This document shows positions 15,394 to 22,740 of a DNA stretch of 39,754 nt, piece after piece. The notes below the pieces were generated by a model. It was not told the DNA's origin and did not search any database. It worked only from the letters and a program-made list of their open reading frames with translations. The translations under genes and the position numbers were made by a program. How positions within the stretch are numbered: position 1 is the stretch's first letter; every line of letters starts with the position of its first letter. Origin of the DNA: CAZZIZ01 sp964654535 (lineage in GTDB: Bacteria; Bacteroidota; Bacteroidia; Chitinophagales; UBA2359); NCBI GenBank assembly GCA_964654535.1, contig CAZZIZ010000008.1, positions 1-39,754 on the forward strand, written 5' to 3'.

Positions 15394-15939
15394 ATGAAAA
15401 TTCGGATTGAATATATTTTACTCATACTTTTTATAGTTCTTGGTACCTCGTGCTCGCCCAAACTGGTTCCCTTTACGCATGACGTACGTGAAACACTAGC
15501 AGAGAATAGTCTCGATATTGGACGCGTGCAATTTTACAATTCAGACGAGATAGTGCTGAGCGCTATGAATCCAGATTCTGGATTAGACGTCAATAAAGGA
15601 GTAGTCGAGTCCTCGAACTCCAAGACGATTAACGAAGTGGTATTTACAGAAGAAACACCAGGCAAATTGTTAAACCATTATGACGACCGAATGGAAGTAA
15701 CCTTCGAGCCAATTGGTGGGCGCTATCTGTCCTTTAGCCGTAAAGATCCCAACGATCCATATAGCCATTACATCATTCAAGTAACTGAAGAAGGTGAAGG
15801 CTACAACCAAATAATTTATGACGGCAATCAGTATTTCCTCCAGAAAAATGGAGAGTACGCCATACTACTCATTGAGAAAAACAAACTCAATCAAATTACC
15901 CGTAAGCGAAGAGTCGCGAAAGGTGTAAAGGTTAAGTAG
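15394..15939 (+). CDS. lipoprotein of unknown function
   Basis: A 181-residue protein with a clear lipoprotein signal (MKIRIEYILLILFIVLGTSC, lipobox LGTSC, Cys20). The mature part looks beta-rich (RVQFYNSDEIVLS, GGRYLSFSRKDPND, YNQIIYDGNQYFLQ) and ends in a basic segment (KRRVAKGVKVK). I do not recognise the family. It lies 74 nt after the exported nuclease gene, in a spacer with no clear hairpin, and overlaps the convergent pyrophosphohydrolase gene by 8 nt. Confidence 0.75.
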   Translation: MKIRIEYILLILFIVLGTSCSPKLVPFTHDVRETLAENSLDIGRVQFYNSDEIVLSAMNPDSGLDVNKGVVESSNSKTINEVVFTEETPGKLLNHYDDRMEVTFEPIGGRYLSFSRKDPNDPYSHYIIQVTEEGEGYNQIIYDGNQYFLQKNGEYAILLIEKNKLNQITRKRRVAKGVKVK

Positions 15940-16330
15940 TTTCCAGCTCCGCCTCGAGTATAGGCTTAAGCGAAGGCGGCGACCAGTTCTTGGATTTCAA
16001 CACCTTTCCGTCTTCTCGATAAATAGGCTCGCCATTATCGTCGAGCTTACTCATGTTAGAGCGTTGCACCTCGTCGAACAACTCCGCGAACTTATCCTGT
16101 AATCCAAACTCCAGCACTGAACCAAATAAAATGTACTGTAAGTCAACCAAGGCGTCCGCAACCTCTACCAAGTCTTTGTCCTTATAAGCATCCTTAAACT
16201 CGTTTAGCTCTTCCTGCAGTAAGTTGAAACGCAACTCGCAGCGCTCAGGCGAAGGAATGTTCGGGCTTTGTTCTTGAGGTATTTTAAACGCGCGGTGAAA
16301 CTCCGCTACTTGATTGATTTGCTTTTTCAT
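15932..16330 (-). CDS. MazG-like nucleoside triphosphate pyrophosphohydrolase
   Basis: A 132-residue all-alpha NTP pyrophosphatase. The metal-binding carboxylates of the family are visible as EExxE (E40, E41, E44 in LLQEELNEF) and ExxDAxxD (E56, D59, D63 in VEVADALVD). The C-terminal segment SNMSKLDDNGEPIYREDGKV is typical of the phage/Bacteroidota branch related to the PRA-PH/DR2231 group. It probably hydrolyses non-canonical or excess (d)NTPs to monophosphates in the cytoplasm. Its 5' side faces a structured repeat. I see no exact TAnnTTTG, only TAGCTTCG close to the start. Confidence 0.85.
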   Translation of the reverse strand: MKKQINQVAEFHRAFKIPQEQSPNIPSPERCELRFNLLQEELNEFKDAYKDKDLVEVADALVDLQYILFGSVLEFGLQDKFAELFDEVQRSNMSKLDDNGEPIYREDGKVLKSKNWSPPSLKPILEAELETT

Positions 16331-16430
16331 TTGTCTTTTTTACGAAGCTAACTTTTTGCTTTGAATTCGATGGTGCGAATTTCGTGTCCAGTCATTGCTT
16401 TTGTTGAAATGTTGGTGGGGCCACTGTTTT

Positions 16431-16596
16431 GGGCGTGCCCCCAATCACTTCTTGCTGCGCAAAGTGTTTGGGGTCGGGCTTTCGGCCGTCGCTCTGTTCT
16501 GTTTTGTACGCGCAAAACACCTCTAGCTCTAAGGAGCTAAGTGTTATGGCTTCAAAACAACAGGAGCTCCACAAAGGCCTCTATCCCTCACGCAAA
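16431..16596 (+). repeat. structured interspersed repeat, subfamily A, copy 3
   Basis: The element runs from GGGCGTGCCC (16431-16440) to CTATCCCTCACGCAA. It aligns along its whole length with the reverse complement of 3966-4119. The apical hairpin at 16524-16539 is TAGCTC-TAAG-GAGCTA, continued by AACAC (16516-16520) with GTGTT (16541-16545). An outer TGTTTTG/CAAAACA helix and a GCTC/GAGC pairing enclose it. It occupies the 388-nt divergent spacer between the pyrophosphohydrolase and DksA-like genes. The rest of that spacer shows nothing clear. Confidence 0.85.
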
Positions 16597-16718
16597 TCCA
16601 AAAACGACTAAACCTATTCCTTTGGAGACACAAAAGGTTGCTCTCCAATGATGAATTTTCACAAGGAAACTTGATAAAACAATTAATAAATACGACTTTA
16701 GGTACTTAACGAATACAA

Positions 16719-17057
16719 ATGTTATCGAAATCGGATCGCGACGAACTGCGTGAGAAAATAAAAGTAGACCTCGAAAAAATCAATGAGAACATTGAGGAGT
16801 TGAAAGAGCAATGCAAACCCATTTCTCCAGAAAATTCGCTTGGACGAATTACACGCATGGACGCCATAAACAATAAGAGCGTTAGCGAGGCCGCATTGCG
16901 TCAAGCCAAAATGAAAAAGAGTCGACTAGAAGTTGCGCTCAACAAAATAGAAATTCCCGAGTTTGGTATTTGCTCTATGTGCAAAAAACCAATCAACGTA
17001 AAACGATTGATGTATATGCCCGAGAGCAACAGGTGTGTTCGTTGCGCCGATCGATAG
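16719..17057 (+). CDS. TraR/DksA-type zinc-finger protein
   Basis: A 112-residue protein with an N-terminal helical hairpin (residues 1-75, charged, coiled-coil-like, with SLGRITRMDAINNKS) and a C-terminal four-cysteine zinc finger (C85-x2-C88, C106-x2-C109). This is the layout of DksA/TraR proteins, which enter the RNA polymerase secondary channel and modulate initiation. The acidic tip DxxDxA of E. coli DksA is not present as such; the loop region has MDAIN. The gene is 3 nt upstream of the YdjM-type gene. A related structural role in stress control is inferred from the family only. Confidence 0.8.
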   Translation: MLSKSDRDELREKIKVDLEKINENIEELKEQCKPISPENSLGRITRMDAINNKSVSEAALRQAKMKKSRLEVALNKIEIPEFGICSMCKKPINVKRLMYMPESNRCVRCADR

Positions 17058-17060
17058 TCT

Positions 17061-17603
17061 ATGGCCTCAGCTTTTACCCACGGCTTTTTTGCCTACACCA
17101 TCGGTAAAATAGGATTCTCAAAAACCGCAGCGCTCAAAGCCTTTATCATTGCCATCATATTATCCGCTCTCCCCGATGCCGATGTTATAGCATTCAAGCT
17201 CGACATACCTTATGAATCGCAATTTGGCCATCGCGGTTTTACCCACTCAATCTTTTTTGCCGCGATCTTCGCAGCCCTAATTGTGAAGCTGTTTTATTGG
17301 TCGCTCAGCATTCGCAGTCGCCAATGGCTTATGCTCTTTCTATTCTTTTTCCTCTCAATGGCTTCACACGGAATCCTAGATGCCGTTACGAACGGCGGAC
17401 GAGGCATCGCCTTCCTTTGGCCCTTTACTGATGAGCGTTTCTTCTTTCCTTTTAGACCTGTACAGTCGTCTCCGCTAGGTATCGCGCGCTTTTTCTCTAA
17501 GTGGGGAGTGGAGGTGCTGAAAAGCGAGTTCATTTGGATTTGGATTCCCTGCATTTTCTTATTGATAATAAATACCTTCATCACTAAGGAATCGCGTTCT
17601 TAA
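17061..17603 (+). CDS. YdjM-family membrane-bound metal-dependent hydrolase
   Basis: A 180-residue inner-membrane protein of the LexA-regulated YdjM/YbcI-like family (PF04307). Conserved polar motifs lie at membrane edges: H7 in THGFF, LPDAD (37-41), GHRGFTHS (56-63) and SHGILDAVTNGGRG near residue 113. These His/Asp clusters probably bind metal. About four transmembrane helices are visible. The substrate is unknown; family members are annotated as putative hydrolases, some phospholipase-like. It follows the DksA-like gene by 3 nt and precedes the DUF2130 gene by 22 nt. Confidence 0.85.
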   Translation: MASAFTHGFFAYTIGKIGFSKTAALKAFIIAIILSALPDADVIAFKLDIPYESQFGHRGFTHSIFFAAIFAALIVKLFYWSLSIRSRQWLMLFLFFFLSMASHGILDAVTNGGRGIAFLWPFTDERFFFPFRPVQSSPLGIARFFSKWGVEVLKSEFIWIWIPCIFLLIINTFITKESRS

Positions 17604-17625
17604 GAGAGCGCTTAAAAAGGTAAAA

Positions 17626-18906
17626 ATGAGTAAGAACAACATCAACTGCCCTAGTTGCGGCACAGACATAGATATCAGTAACGTGCTCAAGGCCGAACTC
17701 GAGCAGGATTACAAAAATCGTCTCAAGGAAGAAAAGCAAAAGATTGTCGAGGAGCACATGCGCAAAGAAGCGGCCTTAAAAGATAGAGAGAAGGATTTCG
17801 AGGATAAAAGGAAAAAGGAAAACGAGCTATTTCAAGAACGTTTGAAAAAAGGAATTGCTGCTGAAGAAGCAAATGTTAGGAAGAAAGTTGAAAGTGATTA
17901 CGAGCTTAAGCTCAAGGCACAGCAGGAGGAGTTACAGGAGAAGCAACAAAAGGTGCGTGCTTTGCAGGAAAAAGAAATAGAGAATGAGAAGCTCAAGCGT
18001 GAAATGGCCGATATGAGTGGCAAAATGGAGTTGCAGCTGCAAAAACAACTCAATGAAGAGCGACTGAAAATAAAAGAGACTGCTGAAAAAGAGGCCAGCG
18101 TTAAATCGGAAATGGAAATGCGCACCTTACAAAAGCAACTCGAAGATCAAAAGCGTTTGACTGAAGAAATGAAGCGCAAGCAGGAGCAGGGTTCAATGCA
18201 ATTGCAAGGCGAAGTGCAAGAGTTAGCTATAGAAGAATGGCTCGATTCTAATTTCCCTTATGATACGATCGACGAAATAAAAAAAGGTGCCCGAGGTGGT
18301 GATTGCATTCAAATCGTACGCGACAAATTGGGACACGAGTGTGGTACGATTTATTATGAGAGCAAACGCACGAAAGCATTCCAACCGGCCTGGATAGAAA
18401 AGTTTAAGCAAGACATTAGAGCGCGTGGCGCGGACGTTGGTGTAATCGTGACGGAGTCCATGCCGAAGCAAATGGAACGCATGGGCGAGATGAAAGGCAT
18501 ATGGATTTGTTCTTTTGAAGAGTTTAAAAGCTTGTGTTTCCTCCTGCGTTCGACGGTTTTGCAAATCCATCAAGTATCGGAGCAGCAAAAAGGCAAGGGA
18601 GACAAAATGAGCTTGCTCTATACTTACTTGACGGGCAACGAATTCAAAATGCAATTGGAAGCCATCGTTGAAGGCTTCACCCAAATGAATGAGAACCTGG
18701 CGAAAGAAAAGCGCAGCACAATGACAATGTGGAAGCGTAGGGAGAAAGAGATCGCCAAGGTTACTCAAAACACAATCGACATGTACGGCTCAATTAAAGG
18801 TATTGCTGGTAAAGCTATTCCAAGCGTTGAACAGTTAGAGCTTCCAGAAGCCGAGGAAGATGAGTTTGAATCAGAAGAAGAGTTTAAAGAAAGTCTGTTC
18901 GAGTAA
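17626..18906 (+). CDS. DUF2130 coiled-coil protein with nuclease-like C-terminal domain
   Basis: A 426-residue protein. A single CPSCG knuckle (C8, C11) starts it. Residues about 22-195 are a long, very charged coiled coil. Residues 200-400 are DUF2130: EEWLDSNFP, GGDCIQIV with Asp226, YYESKRTK with Glu245 and Lys247, then ADVGVIVTES. The order E-x-W, D, ExK matches a PD-(D/E)XK nuclease core, so a DNA- or RNA-cleaving activity is plausible. That is my inference, since the family's biological role is not settled. The C-terminus is acidic (EEDEFESEEEFKESLFE). No signal peptide. Confidence 0.85.
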   Translation: MSKNNINCPSCGTDIDISNVLKAELEQDYKNRLKEEKQKIVEEHMRKEAALKDREKDFEDKRKKENELFQERLKKGIAAEEANVRKKVESDYELKLKAQQEELQEKQQKVRALQEKEIENEKLKREMADMSGKMELQLQKQLNEERLKIKETAEKEASVKSEMEMRTLQKQLEDQKRLTEEMKRKQEQGSMQLQGEVQELAIEEWLDSNFPYDTIDEIKKGARGGDCIQIVRDKLGHECGTIYYESKRTKAFQPAWIEKFKQDIRARGADVGVIVTESMPKQMERMGEMKGIWICSFEEFKSLCFLLRSTVLQIHQVSEQQKGKGDKMSLLYTYLTGNEFKMQLEAIVEGFTQMNENLAKEKRSTMTMWKRREKEIAKVTQNTIDMYGSIKGIAGKAIPSVEQLELPEAEEDEFESEEEFKESLFE

Positions 18907-18948
18907 TTTATAAGGAAAGTCTATTCCGATTGGTTTAACTTGTATAAC

Positions 18949-20322
18949 ATGAAAGTCCTTACCTACCTATTCTTGAGCTTTCTTACGCTATGTGTTACAG
19001 CTCAATGTGATCGGCAAATTGCTGTCGATGACTATAACAACACTTATTTAGCGACCAACTTCAACGTGGCCGACATGAACTGGACTGGAGATTTTGCAAC
19101 CTGCAATCCTGGCACCATTAGTCAATCTGTGCAAGACAAAATAATAGACCGCATAAACTACTTCCGTAGAATGTGCGACCTAGATGACAATACCGTGTTG
19201 CTACCATCGCTAAACACAGCAGCACAAGAATCAGCCCTGATGCAAGAAGCAGAAGGGTCTTTAAGTCACTGCACAGGGGTAAATGGAGCGCCTTGTGATA
19301 CTTGGGCCTGCACTTCACCTGGTGGTATTACGGCTTCTCAGCAAGGAAATTTGGCTTATGGCACCTGGAATTTTTTTAACCCCATTACCATCTTTATGGA
19401 AGACAGTGGTGCTGGAAACGAAGCAGTCGGTCATCGACGATGGATTCTTTATACTGGTGCCGAGGAGTTTGGAAATGGCATGACGCCCAATCGTGAAACG
19501 CTTTTTGTCATCAACAATTTTGGCAACCCACCAAACAATAACAAACCCTTTGTTGCTTACCCACCCGACGGTTACATTCCCGCGCCTTTGGTTTTTCCAC
19601 GTTGGTCTTTTGGTATGCGTGGAGCAACGTTTACAAATGCGTCGGTTACCATGACCGATCAAAATGGAAATGATGTACCATTGAATATTATCTACAACGC
19701 CTCTGTCAATTTCGGAGATTTGTCGGTTGTCTGGGAACCAACTGGAATCGATACCAGTAATCCAGAAGATGTGGTTTATACAGTCACCGTTTCTGGAATA
19801 GTCGGAGCTCCTCAAAGTTCATACACTTACGATACCAAAATCATTCAACCAATACACCCACCGGCTTGCGCCAGCGGAACCATGTGGGATGAAGCCAGTT
19901 GTGCTTGTGTTTCGCCTATCGCTGATTGCGACCCCAATTTGATTATAAACGACAACCCAATTGCTTCAGGAACTTACCAGGCAGAAATGACTATAACGTC
20001 TGAGGGCGAAGTGCCTAGTGGAAACGATGTCACCTTCAAGGCTGGGGATCAAATTGAACTTCTTCCAGAATTTGAAGCAAAAGAAGGCTCAGAATTTCTC
20101 GCCTCCATTGAAGACTGTCCGCCAACTACCTTTTCGTTCAGTGATAATACGAATCTTACCAAAAAGGCAAACACAGAAACAGAAAAGAAAGAAGGGCAGT
20201 TTGTTATGTTGGGAGAGGCGGTAGCAGTGAGAACAAGTTCCCCAAGTCTAAAAAAGAAAAGGACACTCTTTAAAAGGGCAAAGCAAAAAAGAACACGGGG
20301 TACAATTTGCCCACGCTTTTAA
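18949..20322 (+). CDS. secreted CAP/SCP-domain protein
   Basis: The ATG at 18949 is the start, opening a signal peptide (MKVLTYLFLSFLTLCVTAQ). The 457-residue protein has a CAP (SCP/PR1) domain near residues 45-175: INYFRRMC, LNTAAQESALMQ, LSHC, and EAVGHRRWILYTG. A beta-rich middle follows, then a short cysteine-bounded module (GTYQAEMTITSEGEVPSG, then VTFKAGDQIELLPEFEA, ending SIEDC), which is common at the ends of exported Bacteroidota proteins. The last 50 residues are low-complexity and strongly basic (LKKKRTLFKRAKQKRTRG), which is odd for an exported protein. The function is unknown. It ends 6 nt from the convergent lhgO stop. Confidence 0.8.
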   Translation: MKVLTYLFLSFLTLCVTAQCDRQIAVDDYNNTYLATNFNVADMNWTGDFATCNPGTISQSVQDKIIDRINYFRRMCDLDDNTVLLPSLNTAAQESALMQEAEGSLSHCTGVNGAPCDTWACTSPGGITASQQGNLAYGTWNFFNPITIFMEDSGAGNEAVGHRRWILYTGAEEFGNGMTPNRETLFVINNFGNPPNNNKPFVAYPPDGYIPAPLVFPRWSFGMRGATFTNASVTMTDQNGNDVPLNIIYNASVNFGDLSVVWEPTGIDTSNPEDVVYTVTVSGIVGAPQSSYTYDTKIIQPIHPPACASGTMWDEASCACVSPIADCDPNLIINDNPIASGTYQAEMTITSEGEVPSGNDVTFKAGDQIELLPEFEAKEGSEFLASIEDCPPTTFSFSDNTNLTKKANTETEKKEGQFVMLGEAVAVRTSSPSLKKKRTLFKRAKQKRTRGTICPRF

Positions 20323-20328
20323 AACGAC

Positions 20329-21534
20329 CTAAACCTTAAGCGCAAACCGCTCCACCGCCATAGTAGCAATAGTATCACCAACCGACAAAGAAGCTGTAGC
20401 CGCTGGACTGGGTGCATTCAAAACGTGAATCGCGTTTTCTTTTTCGACAAACTTAAAATCGTCAAACATATTGCCGTCTGGGGCAAGCGCCAATGCACGT
20501 ACACCAGCGCGCCCGGGCGCGATGTCTTCCATCGTAAGCGATGGCATAAGTCCTTGCAAACTTTTAAGAAATGCAGATTTGGAAATTGAGCGATACTGCT
20601 CTTTGATACCGTAGGCAATGTTGCTGGTTATCAATTTCCAAAAACCAATGTATGAAACCGCGTCTTTGGTGTCTTTCCAGTTAAAGTCCGTTTTGCGATA
20701 GCCGTCTCTCTTGAAAGCGTAAACCGCATTCGGCCCGCACTCCACCGAGCCGTCAATCATGCGTGTGAAGTGAACACCAAGCCACGGAAACTGCGGATCG
20801 GGAACAGGATAAATTAAATTCTTAACCTTTTCCTTGTTGACCAAATCGTAATACTCACCTCTAAACCCAACGATGCGCATGCCTGGTTCAAGTTCATCGG
20901 CTTTGGCCAGACGATCACTTTGCGAACCACCGCAAACGATTATGTTTTCTGTTTTAAAATTTTCTTTTTCCGTAATTACTTCCGTGCTGCCATCGGCCTT
21001 ATTAAAACCCGTAACCCTAGTATTAAGTTTTATTTCACCACCCCAAGCTTTGAAAAGTTCAGCGTACTTTTTCGCCACCACTTGATAGTTAATGATACCT
21101 GCGGAACTTACATACACCGCTTTTATACCAGCACAATGCGGTTCATATTCCCGTAACTGATCGGCATTGATCATTTCAACGCCCGGTGTTTCGTTGGCAA
21201 CACCGCGACGATGGATTTCTTCTAGATAAGGTAACTCGCTTTCCTTGGTGGCGACAATAACTTTTCCGCAAACATCGTGAGGAATTTTATGTTCCTTGGC
21301 AAACTCAACCATTGCCGTTCTGCCAACTTTGCAGTTGGTGGCGCGCAGCGAACCAGGTTTGTAGTAAACCCCGGAGTGAATGACCCCTGAGTTGTGTCCT
21401 GTTTGGTGGAAAGCCAATTCCGACTCCTTTTCAAGTACCAAAATCTTTTTAGATCCCGGCGCCAACTTTTGACTCAACTGATAAGCAGTTGCCAAACCCA
21501 CGATTCCTCCACCAACGATAATTATGTCGTACAC
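20329..21534 (-). CDS. lhgO: L-2-hydroxyglutarate oxidase/dehydrogenase
   Basis: An FAD enzyme of the DAO family that oxidises L-2-hydroxyglutarate to 2-oxoglutarate and feeds electrons to the membrane quinone pool. The N-terminal dinucleotide fold is IIVGGGIVGLATAYQLS (5-21). The LhgO signature HQTGHNSGVIHSGVYYKPGS follows near residue 50. The C-terminus has APGRAGVRALALAPDGN and ends with the NAPSPAATASLSVGD FAD-contact segment. At 401 residues it is full length. It is convergent with the CAP-domain gene. A near-consensus TAACTTCG lies upstream of its ATG on the minus strand. Confidence 0.93.
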   Translation of the reverse strand: MYDIIIVGGGIVGLATAYQLSQKLAPGSKKILVLEKESELAFHQTGHNSGVIHSGVYYKPGSLRATNCKVGRTAMVEFAKEHKIPHDVCGKVIVATKESELPYLEEIHRRGVANETPGVEMINADQLREYEPHCAGIKAVYVSSAGIINYQVVAKKYAELFKAWGGEIKLNTRVTGFNKADGSTEVITEKENFKTENIIVCGGSQSDRLAKADELEPGMRIVGFRGEYYDLVNKEKVKNLIYPVPDPQFPWLGVHFTRMIDGSVECGPNAVYAFKRDGYRKTDFNWKDTKDAVSYIGFWKLITSNIAYGIKEQYRSISKSAFLKSLQGLMPSLTMEDIAPGRAGVRALALAPDGNMFDDFKFVEKENAIHVLNAPSPAATASLSVGDTIATMAVERFALKV

Positions 21535-21622
21535 TTCCTATTATAATTGCTTGCCCCGAAGTTATAGTCTAGCACGCAAACTCTGGCAATGCTTTTATTA
21601 ACTTGATGCTTCAAAATTAAAA

Positions 21623-21949
21623 ATGGATCAGCCTACCGTAGAAAAAGAGTATTTCGCTTACATCATGCTTTCCTTGGCCTATTCGGATAATGAATTGTCC
21701 AAGGAGGAAACCGACTATATTAAGCAAAACTTGAGTGAGGGAGAGTTTAAAGACTTACACTCGAAATTTAAGAGTCACAATCACGAACAGGGAGTGGAAT
21801 TCATAAGATCCGGAGCGCGCACATTTTTATGCAATGCCGAAGGGCATCAGCGTTTAAAGAGTGCTATGGTCGAAGTTATCCATGCGGATAGCAAGGTTTC
21901 GCAAATGGAAACTGTGGTTATGAATTATTTGGGTAAGCTTATGGCTTAG
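21623..21949 (+). CDS. small TerB-like helical protein
   Basis: A 108-residue helical protein. The pattern AYIMLSLAYSDNELSKEETDYIK near the start and MVEVIHADSKVSQMETVVMNYL near the end matches the two halves of TerB-like domains. In those, an acidic residue after 'A(D)' in each half binds metal (YSDNELS, HADSKVS). There is no signal peptide. TerB-like proteins are found in membrane-linked stress systems, but no ter genes are nearby. The next gene follows after 14 nt. The assignment is by pattern only. Confidence 0.6.
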   Translation: MDQPTVEKEYFAYIMLSLAYSDNELSKEETDYIKQNLSEGEFKDLHSKFKSHNHEQGVEFIRSGARTFLCNAEGHQRLKSAMVEVIHADSKVSQMETVVMNYLGKLMA

Positions 21950-21963
21950 TTGAAGTTCATTGA

Positions 21964-22482
21964 ATGAATATCATCAACTTTATAGAAAGGTATAAAGATG
22001 AACTGCATATTCCCTTTAAGAGATTCCTAGAATGGAACTTTATTCAGCATGGGGATTGGAAACGAGAATTTTTAGATAAACCAGAACTAAACCCTGAAGT
22101 TCTGACAGAACTTAAGTTGTCGTATTTCGAAGTTTCCCTCGAGCTAATTGAAAAGGAAGATTTCGATAAGATACTAGAGCTATTCTTAATTCACGACTTA
22201 GAAATTATTACTGCGAAGGATGAAAGACAACTCGCGTTATTGATTTCAAGTGCAACGGATAAGCTCAATAAAATTGACACATCATCTAAATTGGAATTGG
22301 CGCTAAACTATCAATACGCAGTTCTGGACTTCATTCTACATAACGCGCTATATTCTGACAAGAATGAATACTTCACAGAAGTTTTGAAAATTCTGAGTGA
22401 AAAATTGGAGGAAATAGATAATGATAAGGTTAATGATTACATAGAGTTGGTTAAGCAAAAAATTTATAGTCTCACAGGGTAA
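21964..22482 (+). CDS. hypothetical all-helical cytoplasmic protein
   Basis: A 172-residue protein with no family I recognise. It is mostly helical and acidic, rich in Leu, Glu, Lys and Asp (for example VSLELIEKEDFDKILELFL), and has no cysteine, signal peptide or membrane segment. It is more AT-rich than its neighbours, which may mean recent acquisition or weak constraint. It lies 14 nt downstream of the TerB-like gene, so the two may form a unit. Downstream is the scaffold join at 22586. Confidence 0.6.
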   Translation: MNIINFIERYKDELHIPFKRFLEWNFIQHGDWKREFLDKPELNPEVLTELKLSYFEVSLELIEKEDFDKILELFLIHDLEIITAKDERQLALLISSATDKLNKIDTSSKLELALNYQYAVLDFILHNALYSDKNEYFTEVLKILSEKLEEIDNDKVNDYIELVKQKIYSLTG

Positions 22483-22530
22483 AGCAATGTCCTATTTCGA
22501 AAAACACTCGCCGTAACTCGCTCCAGTCTT

Positions 22531-22585
22531 TCAGCCTACTCCTTAATCCCCAGCTTATCAAAAATAAAGGCATACTCAAAAGCCA
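22531..22585. repeat. 55-bp duplicate flanking the assembly gap, left copy
   Basis: This 55-bp stretch is identical to 22686-22740, directly after the N run. It carries the same last codons of the oligopeptidase gene on the minus strand. The most likely cause is two contigs with overlapping ends that were scaffolded without merging. Confidence 0.9.
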
Positions 22586-22685
22586 NNNNNNNNNNNNNNN
22601 NNNNNNNNNNNNNNNNNNNNNNNNNNNNNNNNNNNNNNNNNNNNNNNNNNNNNNNNNNNNNNNNNNNNNNNNNNNNNNNNNNNNN
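22586..22685. other. assembly gap of 100 N, probably a false gap
   Basis: Exactly 100 Ns between two identical 55-bp sequences. If the contigs overlap, the true sequence has no gap here and is 155 bp shorter. No coding sequence appears to be lost. Confidence 0.9.
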
Positions 22686-22740
22686 TCAGCCTACTCCTTA
22701 ATCCCCAGCTTATCAAAAATAAAGGCATACTCAAAAGCCA
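22686..22740. repeat. 55-bp duplicate flanking the assembly gap, right copy
   Basis: Identical to 22531-22585. This copy is continuous with the oligopeptidase gene and contains its stop codon (TAG on the minus strand at 22691-22693). Confidence 0.9.

Noticed and set aside
16679..16715. TTG-N17-TACGACTTTA ahead of the DksA-like gene
   Set aside because: The spacing within the -7 part is wrong (TA-N4-TTT), so it was not listed as a promoter.
18223..18768. 181-codon minus-strand frame in the DUF2130 gene
   Set aside because: It is an antisense shadow of a well-supported coding region, with no domain of its own.
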